DNA of 64,000 nt from Anthracocystis setariae. Lineage: Eukaryota > Basidiomycota > Ustilaginomycetes > Ustilaginales > Ustilaginaceae. The translations under genes and the position numbers were made by a program. The stretch lies in NCBI GenBank assembly GCA_928724745.1, contig CAKMXJ010000020.1, positions 372,001-436,000 on the forward strand. Direction: 5' to 3'. The notes beneath the pieces were generated by a model. That model was not told where the DNA came from and did no database searches. It worked only from the letters and a program-made list of their open reading frames with translations. How positions within the stretch are numbered: position 1 is the first letter of the stretch; every line of letters starts with the position of its first letter. This document shows, in pieces, positions 10,846 through 21,793 of this stretch.

Positions 10846-11839
10846 GTTGGCGTCAGGGATAGATTTGGGTCGGAAAGGGGAAGTAGCTAGCGGGGCGTAC
10901 TCTTTGTGCTGCTGATCGCGCTGCTGAAATAGCTGAAGCGATTGCTGGCGAACAAGGAGAACTGGGAGATAGAAGAGATTGCGAAAAGCCTGACGCTGCA
11001 ATGTCAGCAAAGTCTAGGCAGAAAGACAGAGCAGAATGAACGGGATCGGTGCCAGCCGATGGCACCTTAAACGAGGCAATCCGCTGTGCTACTTGGATAG
11101 GGAGTTCGCTTTTTTGTGCTGAAGAGCAAAGCAGCAAAGAAGCAAAGAAAAAGTAGCTTGGCAAGCGATAACAAAGAGCAAGTAGGTGAGCTCCAGGCAC
11201 GGGTATAGGAGGATGTGCGCAAGAGTGAAAAGATGAAACGACTAGAAAAAGGAGGAAGCCACTCTGCGCGATGGAGTAGGTCAGAGAGAGGAGGAAGGCA
11301 ACCTTGGGTGATGGTAAGTGGGGGTTTAGGCGGAAGAGATGCCAGCTGATGAGGTTGGGATTTTATTGGAACTAACTGTAACTATGGGGAGAGCACGGCA
11401 CTGTCGACGAGGCCAAGCGTAGAAAAGAGCGGCGATGTAGATGGAAGCTAGCTGGGCTGGGGTGAGAGTCGGCCCAAAGTGATGCCATAGCAGAGAGGCT
11501 CGAGCAAGTACTACTGCACAGTAGTGCGATTCGGTTCAGTGCTGCTGGGTGGGGAAGGGCTGGGTGCATAGGCGAATTGAAGTGGAGAAGGCACACTACC
11601 TACAGCAACTTTTGGCTTCACGGACGAGCATGCGGGCGTTGACGATGTCTCTGATTTTTGGATTTTTTGATTGATTTTTTTTTTTTTCCTGGTGAAAGAC
11701 TAACGCCTCCTCCGAACCGTGCACGCCCTCCACACTGATTTCATGCCTTGGCTCACAAATTTGGGGCACTAGAACAGTGTAGAGTTGTGCCGCAAAATCA
11801 ACGAGTCAAGTGACTTTCACTGTGCATGGCTCTGCACAT

Positions 11840-11856
11840 TACAGTACTTTGCTGTA
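11840..11856. repeat. 5-bp-period YR tract
   Basis: TA, TA, TG and TA recur at 11840, 11845, 11850 and 11855 with spacers CAG, CTT and CTG. One of the dispersed tracts discussed as possible transposon footprints. Confidence 0.6.
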
Positions 11857-12336
11857 ATGTGCTTTCAGTGAATTGTTTGTTGTGCGCGTTCAGTCGGAAT
11901 TGGAAATTTCGCTGGTCAGACCAGAGAGCCGTGACTCTATTCAGCTGTCTCTCTCTCCTTTTGTCGCCGACGCCGCGTATTGCGGGGCAGAGTGGTTTCA
12001 GCTTGCGTTGCAGCGGGAAACCAGACGTTGATGTAATTGGAAGATGGATTGAAAAGGAGACAGCATGATCAAGCAGCAAGAAAACACGACGAGACCTTCG
12101 TCATGGCATGGATTCATCAACCATGGTATCTGATGCAATCGTTGTTGCGAACAAACTTGACCTCACTGTGTAGCCCGAGCCACCGCCTCCGCCGCCGCTT
12201 TGCGTTCGTCTGTAATTCCTAACAAACGTAGTCATCCGACGGAGACGCATTTTGCTGTATCTGCAGATGAACAGAGCGGTCGTGCTTCATCTCATCGATC
12301 GTGTTTCCATGCGACGAACAAGATGGACAGGCTTGA

Positions 12337-12353
12337 TACTGTATCATACTGTA
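12337..12353. repeat. 5-bp-period TA tract
   Basis: TA occurs at 12337, 12342, 12347 and 12352, separated by CTG, TCA and CTG. Confidence 0.6.
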
Positions 12354-13062
12354 TGAGCTCCAAACTCAGCGAGATGTCGGCGCTGCTAAATTTTCAAGAT
12401 ATCAAACCTGCATTGTTCGAGGCCGTTCAGCTTGAATTCAACAAGATGAGATAGATGGCTTGCAGGGAGCAAGCACACAAGAAGTTCGGAAGTTGAGTGT
12501 GAATGTGACTTGCCATAAACCGTGCGAGGAGCAAAGGACGCAAGGTAAAGCGAGGCAGGAGGCAACCAGAAGCCAGACCGAAAGCCTTACATCCCAAGCG
12601 TTGACGGAGAAACGTCGAGCCCAGAAGCACCCAAGTAGAAGCAGGGTGGCAGCAAAACCGGCAGCTTTGAAATGCACTCGAGAAACAACTCACTCACAGT
12701 GGGTCTTGCTTGGGGCCACAGCCATGATCTCGGTTAGCAACACGCGCATCACAAACTGACGCCGACCTCGCTTGTGCGCTACGTTTGCAGACGGTCGCAA
12801 CGCCACTCCACTCCGCTCCACTCTTCTGCTTGGAACTCTTGTTGGGCTGTTTGATTCAATTGAATTCGAACCATTGTCTCTCTCACTCTACACACTCTCT
12901 CTCGTCGGATCTCATCAACTGCCGAGTCTGCTCTGTCTTGCATTGTGTGTAGTTATGAAGACAGGAGAGTAGCGTAGGCGATCTGCCCTCTTTGGTATCA
13001 GTTGGAGAAAGGTGTGAGTAGTGGATACGGCAATAGAAGCATCTCGACTGCAGATTGCCCAG

Positions 13063-13089
13063 TGCAGTGCAGTGCAATGCAGTACCGTA
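13063..13089. repeat. 5-bp-period YR tract
   Basis: TG at 13063, 13068, 13073 and 13078, then TA at 13083 and 13088, with spacers CAG, CAG, CAA, CAG and CCG. Six units in register. Confidence 0.7.
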
Positions 13090-15054
13090 GCTGATCCACG
13101 GCCTATCCCAGCTTTTTTTTTCTTTTCCAAGACGCTTTGCCGCTGGCCCGGACGATATCGCCTCACACCTTAACTTGACCCGCCTGTAGACGGATAGTTC
13201 CTGACTGAGAGTCGCGGCTCCTCAGTTCCCCCTTGGCTCGCTTGTGCCGGCTTGTCTCGTTTTCTTTTTCCTTCTCCGACTCTCCTGCTACCTTCTTGAA
13301 ACCTTCAGGGACGTGACGTAGCAAAGACTTCGCAGCGCACTTCTAACGTCATCTATCACCAGAAAGTTGGGAAAGCGGTTGTCAATGCTGTATCAACCAA
13401 GATCAGGGACCAACCAAGCACAATTTCTGCATCCGGGGAGGAGTGGCCGCACCCGAGCTCTCCGTCGTTGTCGTCGTTCCAAGTCGCCACCACGAGAGGA
13501 GGACTCACATCATGCATTGGTGGCTGCGAATCTGTCAAGCTGAAGCGAGGGAATTTCGTGGTGGGACCAGGTGGTCACCGCTCACTCATTCAATCGTGCA
13601 AGGCCGGATCATCACCAAGAACCCATGTGATTCATTTCAATAATACGAGTACACTTGTAGTGCAGCATGATGGCCCTAGGTGGCATGCTTGATGAACTTG
13701 CTGCACTTTCACGAGCCAAACCCAAGTTGGCCGCTGCATGCAAAATCACGCTTTTGCTCTGCAGCCCCCCACCAATTTCTTTCCCAGCTGAACAGATGCC
13801 GTCGTCGCCCCACCGCAACCTATATTTTAATAACAAACATTCCTTCTGTCACATCGTCACTCTGTCGTTGGACAGTTGTACTTGAGTCAATCTTGAGTCT
13901 CCGTTCATATTGCATTCGCTTGTCAGAGCCGCCAGGGTCGGCTCTACGCCATCAAGCTTAATCCCGCCGCTGTTTCGACGTACGTTGCGCCACACCTCTT
14001 TCAGCAGATGTCCGGGGTCCCCAGCTCAAACCTTTGCCTTCCTTTCAGCAGAAGAACCCTTTCTTGACTCACTTTGCACTGCGTCTTGGCATTAGGTTTA
14101 AGTTCAGCTTCCAACCTTGACCAATAGCCGGGTCCTTCTGTCGCTTGTGTTTGCGTCCTCATCTGTCGGCAGGAACTTGATCCCAATCCAAATGACCCTC
14201 TTTGACTCGAGCCTATCTTTCCTGATATAGAGTCTCGATTACAGAGGGGACTGAAGCTGGCAGTCGTGAGACGTCCACATAAGACAAGACGAGTATCGCA
14301 CTTGGCAACAGATCCGATAGGGATGCTTGGTCCGATTCGGTCCTTGTCCGACTGCTTTACCCAATTCTCCAACGTTACCGACACCAGCAGGCATGAACAG
14401 CATCGCAAACTTAACCACCACATGGTTAAGCAAGTACCCTATGGAGCCTTTCATCAATGTTCCTGCTCCCCAACTTCCTGTTATCTCGTCTATTTTCAAA
14501 CTGAGCACCTCAACACATCTCCGACGCCGCCATCAAGGCGAGCAAGCATACTGTCACCCAAGGAGAATCTCTAAGTCGACGATGAAGCCGATTAAAATCC
14601 TCTAGATAAATTACAGCAACCAAAAACGCCCAAATAATTGAGGTTGAGAAACCAACAAACCCCCCTTCCCCCCGCCCCCCTTCCCCCCCGTCACCACCTA
14701 CACCCTCTATCACTACCTGCCATTCTCAGAACATCACACAACAGAACCACCAAGCCCATTCAATCTTCAAGCACCACCAACCACCTCCAGTTTAAACAGT
14801 TGGATTTTTGTGAATCATAGCGTCATCATGTTGTTACATCCAAGTCACCTCGAACAAGCGACAAGAAGGCGCGGCGAACTTGGCGACAAAACAAGGCATC
14901 CCAACAAATCTTTGAGAGCGACCTTGTTCAGAATCGGGACAGGTATTTCAGGTGACGGCGATCGACGGTGACAAGTGAGAACGAGAATCAGGGCTGGGGG
15001 AGGAAACTGCAGATCCGAATCGGACCCTGCGCGACACTATACGTTGCTCAAACC

Positions 15055-16604
15055 CTAGTTGACGTCGTCCATTTCCATGTTGGCCATGACATCGCCACCC
15101 GCATCAGCGCCGTAACGCTCTTCGCCATCGTCAGGATGACGTTCGTCGTCTTCCTCTTCGTCCTCGTACATGTCAGCCGAGCCGGAGCGATCAGCACGAT
15201 CGCTGCCACTGCCACTGCCGCTGGCGCTATCGTCGTGACGGTAACGACCCTTGCCGTCGTGGTCGGACAGCCGCATGTTCCCAAGCCCTGCAAGTGGGCT
15301 CATCGTGGCGCTGCGCATCGAAGGGTCATAGGTGCTGGTGGTGCTTCCGTCGCTGCTGTCATTGAGCACCAAAGACGGAGTCGGCCCACGCGCCGGGCTG
15401 GCGCTTGCGTTGCTCGAGATGGTGTTTCTGCGTTTCAAAGCCATGAGCGTCTCAAAGTTGATCTGTTCCGACCCGAGGAGACCCGAAGAGGGCGGGCTGA
15501 CGGCGGCGGGCCAAAGTGCCTTCTCCTCGGGCAGAGAGCGAGCGTTGGCATCCATGCCGACCAGGATGGCGGCGGCTTCGAGCAGCTGTACCTGCTGATG
15601 CTTGCTCATGAGGAACTTGGAAGCCTCTTTCCAGTAGACGGTGTGCTCCCATCGATGTTTGATGAGACAGCTTGGATGACGGTACACCTTGGCACAGCTC
15701 TCGCAGCGGTGGAGCTGCTCGTGCTTGCCGCCCTTGGCGTCGTCATCCTCGCCAACCGTACCGGTCGAGCTCACAGAAGCACGACGATCACGCTTGGATC
15801 CGTTGTCCAGGGCACCGCTGGCGCTCGAGTTGGTGATCATGCCTGGACTTGGCATGGGCATGCTGCTGTCCAGACTGGATGGACCGAAGCATTCGACACC
15901 GAGATGCGAGTGACCTTGCGAGCGACCCTCCTTCTTGATGGTCTGGGCATTGCTTCGTGCCTGGAAGGAGCCCGGCGCGATAGTCGAGTTGGATGTGATG
16001 GAGGAAGACAGCGAGAGGGCTTCAGCAGCAGCGCCAAAGGATGTCGAGAGACCGCCCATCTCTACGGTGCACAGGCGAGGAGAGCGAGCGGTCATGGGAA
16101 TAGCTCGTCCATTAGGGGATCCAAGACCGCCGGCAGCCACGCGGCTCATGGATAGACCCGAGGCTCCACCAGCTCCTGCAGCGGAAGCAGTATCGATGTT
16201 CTTGCGACGCATCTGTGACGAGATGGATTCTCTTCTGCGTCCACGGCTTGGAACAGCGGAGGAAATGACACCGTTGGTTGAGGCGTCCGATCTTGAGTTG
16301 GGCATGGAAGAAGGGGCGAAGAAACCTTTCGAAGGCGGCGAGAGGCCCGACAATGGCATAGTCATGGTCATGGCTTGCGGTTGCTCGTTGTAGGCACGAC
16401 GAACGGGATTGGCGATGGTGTAGGTCTGCTGCGTTGGAGATACGGAATTGACTGATTTGTCAGAGCTGTCCTGGTCTACGACTTGTGAAGGTGGCACATG
16501 TTGGTCGAAGCAACATCTGCTGTGGTTCCGATTACACTTACGGTGGTAGCGGTGGCACTGCCGCTGCTTTCAAAAATCCGACCGGCTGAACTGGAGTAGC
16601 TCAT
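15055..16604 (-). CDS. Single C2H2 zinc-finger transcription-factor-like protein
   Basis: The spliced model has exon 1 at 16604-16542 (MSYSSSAGRIFESSGSATAT plus T), a GTAAGT donor, a 71-nt intron at 16541-16471 ending in GACCAG, and exon 2 at 16470-15055, giving 492 residues. The upstream ATG is needed because the large exon opens with GTG rather than ATG. One C2H2 finger is visible around residues 275-300 (C-x2-C-x12-H-x3-H, in CESCAKVYRHPSCLIKHRWEH). The rest is Ser-rich and disordered, with basic patches (KRDRRAS, RGRRRESI) and a very acidic C-terminus (DEEEDDERHPDD). It is probably a nuclear regulator; targets are unknown. A single finger with a conserved Trp just after it recurs in fungal regulators. 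The acceptor choice is moderately certain: a second in-frame CAG lies downstream. Confidence 0.8.
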
Positions 16605-16973
16605 ACGTCAAAACTGATTTGGTATGGACCACTAACGTAGAAACGAGAAGGTACTACCAGCGGAACGGCCATGCGGAGACAGATTTCGAGGGCCATGAAA
16701 AGAGCAGAGGAGGCGAGGAAGACGGAGACGAAGGGAGACAGATGGAAGCAGAAAGTAGGGTTAGAATACGAGAGCTCTTAGAAACGTCTGGCCAGCCAGG
16801 CTGTAAAGTGGGTGTCGAAACACGATGCGGGCCTCTTTGCTACGAGGTTGCTCGCAGTGGATCGGACAGACTCTGGTCAAATCATGGGACTCGACCCGCT
16901 GATGTGCGAATAGCCGCTGTAGTTTAGCAGGCTGTCGATGTATTGCAGAGGCTGCAACCCAGAGGGTACCGGA

Positions 16974-16995
16974 TTTTTTTTTTTTTTTTTTTTTT
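16974..16995. repeat. Poly(T) tract, 22 bases
   Basis: An uninterrupted T run. No retroelement body lies next to it. Confidence 0.9.
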
Positions 16996-17713
16996 GCCGA
17001 TGCTAGCGTCGTCGACGTTTATTATGAGGCAATACGAGGAAGGACGGAGACGAGCGCAATAGTGATGAAGCGGCACTCCGTTCCCGGGTGACCATAGAAA
17101 GATCAGTTTTGTGACAAAAAAGGGAGAGAAACTCACGACTTGCAATGAGGAGCAACAAAAAGATTGCCAGGTCAAGGGGAAACGCAAGCTTGGAAGGGAA
17201 CGCTGTGCAGGTACGCTTGCTGCAGCGGTTCTTTTTGGAAGTAGGCTGTGGGAGCACTACTCGTGGGGATGAATGCCGCGATTGAAGGGGTGATTTAGAG
17301 ATTTTAAGGCCGACCAAAACGTGTCAAATGCGATGCTTCTGGGGAAGGACCGCTTTTGTCGATGGGAAGGGCTTGGTGACCGAATTGAAGGTTTCGCAAA
17401 AGTGAATCAGAAGGAGGCGGATGTTTTCCTTGGCCGACGGGCAAGCAGAGCTAGCGAGGATTGGACAATATGTAGGAGCGATGCGGGCAAGAGAGAACGT
17501 CTCGAACAAAGGTGTGAGTCCAAGTCCAGTGAGGATATGCTTCTGAAAGAAAATCGTAGGAACCAAAGAGCAGCGAGTCGCAAATGGGAATCGAAATTGG
17601 TAAAGCTGACCGAGGAATCAAGCTGATGAGTGAAGGACAGTGTCGAAGGAGAAGGCGAATCAAAGTGAAGAGCGAGCGATCGAATGAAAACCGAAGGTGC
17701 CGATAACGAAGTC

Positions 17714-17768
17714 GATGGTGATGGTGATGGTGATGGTGACGGTGACGGTGACGGTGATGGTGATGGTG
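17714..17768. repeat. (GGTGAT/GGTGAC)n minisatellite
   Basis: About nine tandem hexamers alternating between GGTGAT and GGTGAC. Confidence 0.9.
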
Positions 17769-18326
17769 TCGAGGACTAAAGAGCCTCAGCGGTGAGCTGA
17801 CAGTGATGGAAGCAGCCATACGCGGAGCATGCAGCACGCGAGCAGGGAAAATTTTGGGAGCCAACTTTTTTTTTTTTTTTGGTTCTCGACTTCTGGTTGG
17901 ACACTTTTTTTTGCCGGTAGCGGAAAGCGGAGGCGTGCCCAGAGAAAGCACGCAAGCAGGCAGGCAGACAGGCAGACAGACAGACAACCATCCAAACACC
18001 AAAGGGACTGGGCTACTATGAGCCCTGCCAGTTAGGAAACCAAAGTCCGAAACAAGATACCAGGCAATCGGTCAGTCACCGGCCGTGGCAGCTCGAGTGA
18101 TTGAGGGTGTAATTTCGCTAGGTCCGACAGGAAGTGTTTGCCCGGGCCGACCGACTCTACTGCCTACAGCGAAAAGCCACAGAAGAACCCTCTCTTCTGC
18201 CGATGTTCGGTGAGCGCGGGCTGCAATTGCAACTTGTCAAAATTTCCACGCGGTCCCACGCAGTGCCTCCTGCTTCCCAAAATCACGAGCTGCAGGGGCA
18301 GCAGCAAACGGTTTTACATTTTGCAG

Positions 18327-18346
18327 TACTGTACCGTACCGTACAG
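18327..18346. repeat. 5-bp-period TA tract
   Basis: TA at 18327, 18332, 18337 and 18342 with spacers CTG, CCG and CCG, preceded and followed by CAG. Confidence 0.75.
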
Positions 18347-18394
18347 TGCTACTCTGGATGTCCGCTTGCAGAAGGTGTGCGACTTTTTTTCGTT

Positions 18395-18396
<2 letters not shown>

Positions 18397-18425
<29 letters not shown>
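18397..18425. repeat. Poly(T) tract, 29 bases
   Basis: An uninterrupted T run preceded by shorter T runs. No gene is attached to it. Confidence 0.9.
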
Positions 18426-18427
<2 letters not shown>

Positions 18428-18851
18428 GGTCTGATTTTAGGAATTGCCCGCCTCACATTATTCTGCTTCGATTCGATTCGATTCGATATTCGAGGGTCCA
18501 GATCGTCGTCGTCGTCTCCCGTGGTTCACGGTGACCCCAAGGCCCCGTCGTTCGCCTCGGAAGCCAAAGCAGATAAGCTTCGTGCAAGAAAGTAGTTACG
18601 CAGTGAAGAACGCATCACGTTCGTGCGATCCACTGCGCGAGGCTTCATGTAGATGCTCATTTGATTGTTAGACGAGGCTTCACGTGAGCGACGTCGTACT
18701 TTTTAACAGCCATCAAGTTACAGCCAATCACAGCACGTCAAGTCTGCGTTGATATCTCAGCATCTGATTTGGCACGTTGGAATATCGAATTACAGTACAC
18801 TGGTGGTAGCAATTCCAGTATGGCCCGCTCCAATTTCAATTTGCTATTGTA

Positions 18852-18868
18852 TACAGTACTGTACAGTA
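18852..18868. repeat. 5-bp-period TA tract with alternating CAG/CTG
   Basis: TA at 18852, 18857, 18862 and 18867, separated by CAG, CTG and CAG. The spacer orientation alternates, which simple repeat slippage does not produce. Confidence 0.8.
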
Positions 18869-18941
18869 CAAGTGCGGGGGATTTCTGAAGTTTTCAACAA
18901 ATGACAGAGTCGAGCAGACCACATAGAACTGTATGCCATTG

Positions 18942-18958
18942 TACTGTGCTGTGCTGTA
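18942..18958. repeat. 5-bp-period TA/TG tract
   Basis: TA, TG, TG and TA at 18942, 18947, 18952 and 18957, all separated by CTG and followed by CGG. Confidence 0.7.
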
Positions 18959-19123
18959 CGGTTGTGTATTCTACAGAACAACACCGTAACGTAGGGTACA
19001 TGTGTAGCTGCAAACCGTACAGTGCTCTACGCCCAAGTTCTAGACAAAACGTTTATTACGGAGGCGGCCGGTGGGGTGAAACTTGCGTCTTGCCTCTCAC
19101 AATATGCTCTTCCCATTATTGTA

Positions 19124-19149
19124 CAGTACCTGTCCAAAAGTTTCCGCAC
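19124..19149 (+). repeat. Left terminal inverted repeat of the Tc1/mariner element
   Basis: 26 bases, the exact reverse complement of 20442-20467; begins with CAG next to the TA duplication. Confidence 0.97.
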
Positions 19150-19249
19150 AGTCCAATAATTTAATTAATTTTCACTCCTCCTCGTTGTCATGTGTGATGG
19201 CGTCTAGCTCAATAATGTAATGACATTACAATGATACAGCATAGCAAAC

Positions 19250-20293
19250 ATGGTCCGTAGCAAAGAACTATTGATCACTGAACGAGCCCAGGTGGTAGTA
19301 CTTTGCGAGGAAGGCTATTTGCTTGGTAAAATCAGTGAGACCATGAGTATTCCAAAGAGCACAGTCTCTGACACCGTCCAGAAATACCATACATGGGGAA
19401 ACCTCAACACAGCTATGAGGTCAGGCCGGCCTCTTAAGTACAATGATTGCGATGAGCGTACTGTTATTCGTGAGGTACTCAGAACACCGTTCTCGTCCTG
19501 GAAGCAGCTATCCTCGGCAATTGGACGTGTATCTGTTACACAGCTTCGCAGAATAGCATACAAGCATGGAATAAATTGTTGTATTGCCTTAAAAAAGCCA
19601 TGGTTATCAAGTAAGCACATGCGTGAGCGTGTGCTATGGGCGAGAGCAAACCATCATACTAATTGGAGGACGGTGTTGTTCACGGACGAGAGTAACATCG
19701 AGCTTGGAGAGAGACCAGGCCAATCTTGGGTTTCCCGGCGGCTCGGTGAACAAACTGAGCTACGGCATTTGGTCCCGACATTCCACAGTGGCCGGCAATC
19801 GATCATGGTTTGGGCAGGCATTGCCCAGAACTATAAAACACCGCTTGTCGTCATTCCATTGCAGCCGAGACATCATATTAATGGAGCATGGACCAAAGCA
19901 GAAACTCTAACTGGAAGAAAGTATGCTGAGCTCATTGTGGACGGACCGCTCAAGGACGCTGTTGCAGGAAAAGACATGTCTGTTGTTGAAGATGGCGCTC
20001 CTGTACACAAGTCAAGGATTGCGCAGAACAGTCGCCGTCACCATCACATTGTCACACAACACCATCCCAGCATGTCTCCGGATCTCAACCCTATCGAGAA
20101 CATATGGTTTATCCTCAAGAACAAGCTCAGTAAGCGGAGACCACTTCCACGGACCCGACAGCAATTAGCAATCGCCGCTCAAGAAGTTTGGAGGGATGAC
20201 ATCACCATGGATCACGTCAACGCTGTTATCTCCTCAATGCCGGAACAGGTCAGGATGATTTTGCGCAAGAACCGAGCTCCACTCAAGTACTAG
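19250..20293 (+). CDS. Tc1-type transposase, DD34E
   Basis: An intact 347-residue transposase inside the element, about 100 bases from the left terminal repeat. The N-terminal 110 residues form the paired-like helix-turn-helix DNA-binding region (GKISETMSIPKSTVSDTV, then RSGRPLKYND, a GRPR-like motif). The catalytic triad is visible: Asp146 (VLFTDESNIEL), Asp248 (VVEDGAPVH) and Glu283 (SPDLNPIENIW). There are 34 residues between the second Asp and the Glu, the Tc1 signature. It should bind the terminal repeats and cut and paste the element into TA sites. The ATG at 19250 gives a full-length family member. No frameshift or stop is present, so it may be active. Confidence 0.96.
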   Translation: MVRSKELLITERAQVVVLCEEGYLLGKISETMSIPKSTVSDTVQKYHTWGNLNTAMRSGRPLKYNDCDERTVIREVLRTPFSSWKQLSSAIGRVSVTQLRRIAYKHGINCCIALKKPWLSSKHMRERVLWARANHHTNWRTVLFTDESNIELGERPGQSWVSRRLGEQTELRHLVPTFHSGRQSIMVWAGIAQNYKTPLVVIPLQPRHHINGAWTKAETLTGRKYAELIVDGPLKDAVAGKDMSVVEDGAPVHKSRIAQNSRRHHHIVTQHHPSMSPDLNPIENIWFILKNKLSKRRPLPRTRQQLAIAAQEVWRDDITMDHVNAVISSMPEQVRMILRKNRAPLKY

Positions 20294-20441
20294 TTCTTAG
20301 CTCTTCTCACGATCAGTTGTACTTAGCAGCAGCACTAACATCATCTCAATTGACATTTGCCAAGCTATGATTGTCTCAACAATGTGTGGTCACGATCAGA
20401 AGAACTGAGATTTTTGCACGAGTAAAATAATATACAAAATC

Positions 20442-20467
20442 GTGCGGAAACTTTTGGACAGGTACTG
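20442..20467 (-). repeat. Right terminal inverted repeat of the Tc1/mariner element
   Basis: 26 bases, a perfect inverted match to 19124-19149; ends in CTG next to TA. Confidence 0.97.
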
Positions 20468-21062
20468 TACTGTACTTCCATCCAGAACAAAAGACAGCGA
20501 GGGCGATGTCAAGTGTAAAGAAGACACCGCGATTCGTGGAGTCTGGAACTGACAAGCTTACACGGCGAGGCACTCTACTTGCTGCTAGCTGGCGTGAGCA
20601 CCTTCTTGGAAGCGATCCGAGCTGCGGACATTGCCGCAGTCACGCACGCTCCGTTCCTAAAAATTTGATTCGCTAGACAGAAGGGGTACGCTACGGTGGA
20701 AGCGGGCGTTCTTCTTGGCTGTCTCGGTCGCTTCTGCACGACGGGCCTGCAGCTCTGTAAGGAGCGCTTCGGTTTTGCATCGTGGCATCTTGGGCGGCTG
20801 GCGGAAATTGTCATATATGATTATTAATTGTTATTATTGTTATTAGTTTGTTTTTTCCTTCTTTTTCTCCCTCCTCTGTAGGCCAGCTTCCAGCTTCCAC
20901 TTCAATACAGCACCAAACGACCGCAGTAGCTCTCGGCAAGCCTAACTATACAGTCATCTTCACGAGTCTGCAGCGCGGGGAAAAGGCTTTTCCTAAACTG
21001 GCTCTCTCTCGGACTCTCCCAGAATGCAAATGCTCTGCCTCGTCGATATCGTGATCGGGTGG

Positions 21063-21101
21063 TACCGTACCGTACTGTACAGTATTGTACGGTGCACTGT
21101 A
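21063..21101. repeat. Longest 5-bp-period YR tract, eight units
   Basis: TA at 21063, 21068, 21073, 21078, 21083 and 21088, then TG at 21093 and 21098. Spacers are CCG, CCG, CTG, CAG, TTG, CGG and CAC. The register is strict while the spacers vary in both sequence and orientation. Confidence 0.8.
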
Positions 21102-21776
21102 AATGCGGCAGGCGACAGATGTCCCAGGACTTAAGATTGCTCGAGGAGCTCCAATCGAAACAAAAGTAGCATCCTGTGATTTTAATATGAGTCTGACGCT
21201 GCGTTCGAGGGGAGAAAACGCTAGACTCGATGACGCCAGAGTCTTGAATCAGTATGTTCCAGATCGAGCCGTCTTCCAACTTCCATCGGAATAGTGTAGT
21301 TGCACCGCGTTGACCACACACATCGCCGTCTCATTGGATGTTCTCTGCTGAGTGGAATGCCCAGTTGGCAGTTGGCAGTCCTATGGGCTCCATCGGTTTG
21401 TTCTCAAGCGGTTCAGAATGCATTTCTCTTCCCTCTAACGCTCACGTCGCCGGCCAGTTCAGGGGCAAAGCATTCCCATGGCAGAGAAGATGTGTAAGGG
21501 CCATGCAATGCATTGTAGCCAAAAGTAGATCTACCTTGTGAATTGACCGATCAGCGTCGCTCATTAGCTGCCTCAGCGTTGCTGCGCTCCTGAGAGAGCC
21601 AATGAGTTGCTGCGATCTCATTGGGCCGGACAGGGCCAATCGGATGTTCGGAAAGATTGTATCCTGGAGCGATCCGCCTTCAGCCTCAGCTCGTCTTGTG
21701 GTACATAGAGCGCGATTGACTCGAAACGGAAAGAGCCTTTTGTGGTCTTCCGGCAAGGTGTAGACGCGCAGTGGGG

Positions 21777-21793
21777 TACTGTACGGCACAGTA
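21777..21793. repeat. 5-bp-period YR tract
   Basis: TA at 21777 and 21782, CA at 21787 and TA at 21792, with spacers CTG, CGG and CAG. Confidence 0.7.

Larger units (their letters stand above)
10846..15054. other. 4.2-kb gene-poor interval
   Basis: No open frame here has convincing coding character. The stretch next to 10845 probably holds the 5' leader of the Sec14-Iml2 gene. Also visible are a T-rich run near 11670-11688, 5-bp-period YR tracts at 11840, 12337 and 13063, and a pyrimidine-rich run near 14660-14690. A 140-residue minus-strand frame at 14001-14423 lacks recognisable domains and was not called. Confidence 0.4.
16605..19121. other. 2.5-kb intergenic region between the C2H2 gene and the transposon
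   Basis: No supported gene. It is dominated by low-complexity DNA: a 22-T run at 16974-16995, a GGTGAT-type repeat at 17714-17768, a 15-T run at 17866-17880, CAGG/CAGA repeats at about 17949-17989 and a 29-T run at 18397-18425. Three 5-bp-period YR tracts lie between 18327 and 18958. Frames that look His-rich or Phe-rich are translations of these repeats. Confidence 0.5.
19124..20467 (+). mobile_element. Complete Tc1/mariner DNA transposon
   Basis: A 1344-bp element bounded by perfect 26-bp terminal inverted repeats (19124-19149 and 20442-20467) that begin CAGTACCTGTCC. It is flanked by the TA target duplication (19122-19123 and 20468-20469). It encodes one intact transposase. Removing the element and one TA leaves TTGTACTGTACTTCC, so the insertion lies inside one of the period-5 TA tracts common in the gene-poor parts of this window. 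Perfect repeats and an undamaged open frame point to a recent insertion. Its base composition is more AT-rich than the neighbouring host genes. Confidence 0.96.

Noticed and set aside
12438..12677. 79-codon frame with a signal-peptide-like hydrophobic start
   Set aside because: It begins with GTG, lacks an in-frame ATG and has no further coding evidence; not a credible secreted effector.
14968..16155. 395-codon plus-strand frame antisense to the C2H2 gene
   Set aside because: No domain; the zinc finger and splice signals support the minus strand.
17451..18002. 183-codon His-rich minus-strand frame
   Set aside because: The His-rich part is the translated GGTGAT minisatellite and the rest has poly-Lys from the T-run; no coding signal remains.
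20575..20814. 79-codon minus-strand frame with a coding-like end (AARIASKKVLTPASSK)
   Set aside because: I could not build a full gene: the only tempting intron (GTAGCG to TTTTTAG) is about 38 nt and runs into a stop. Possibly a decayed fragment.
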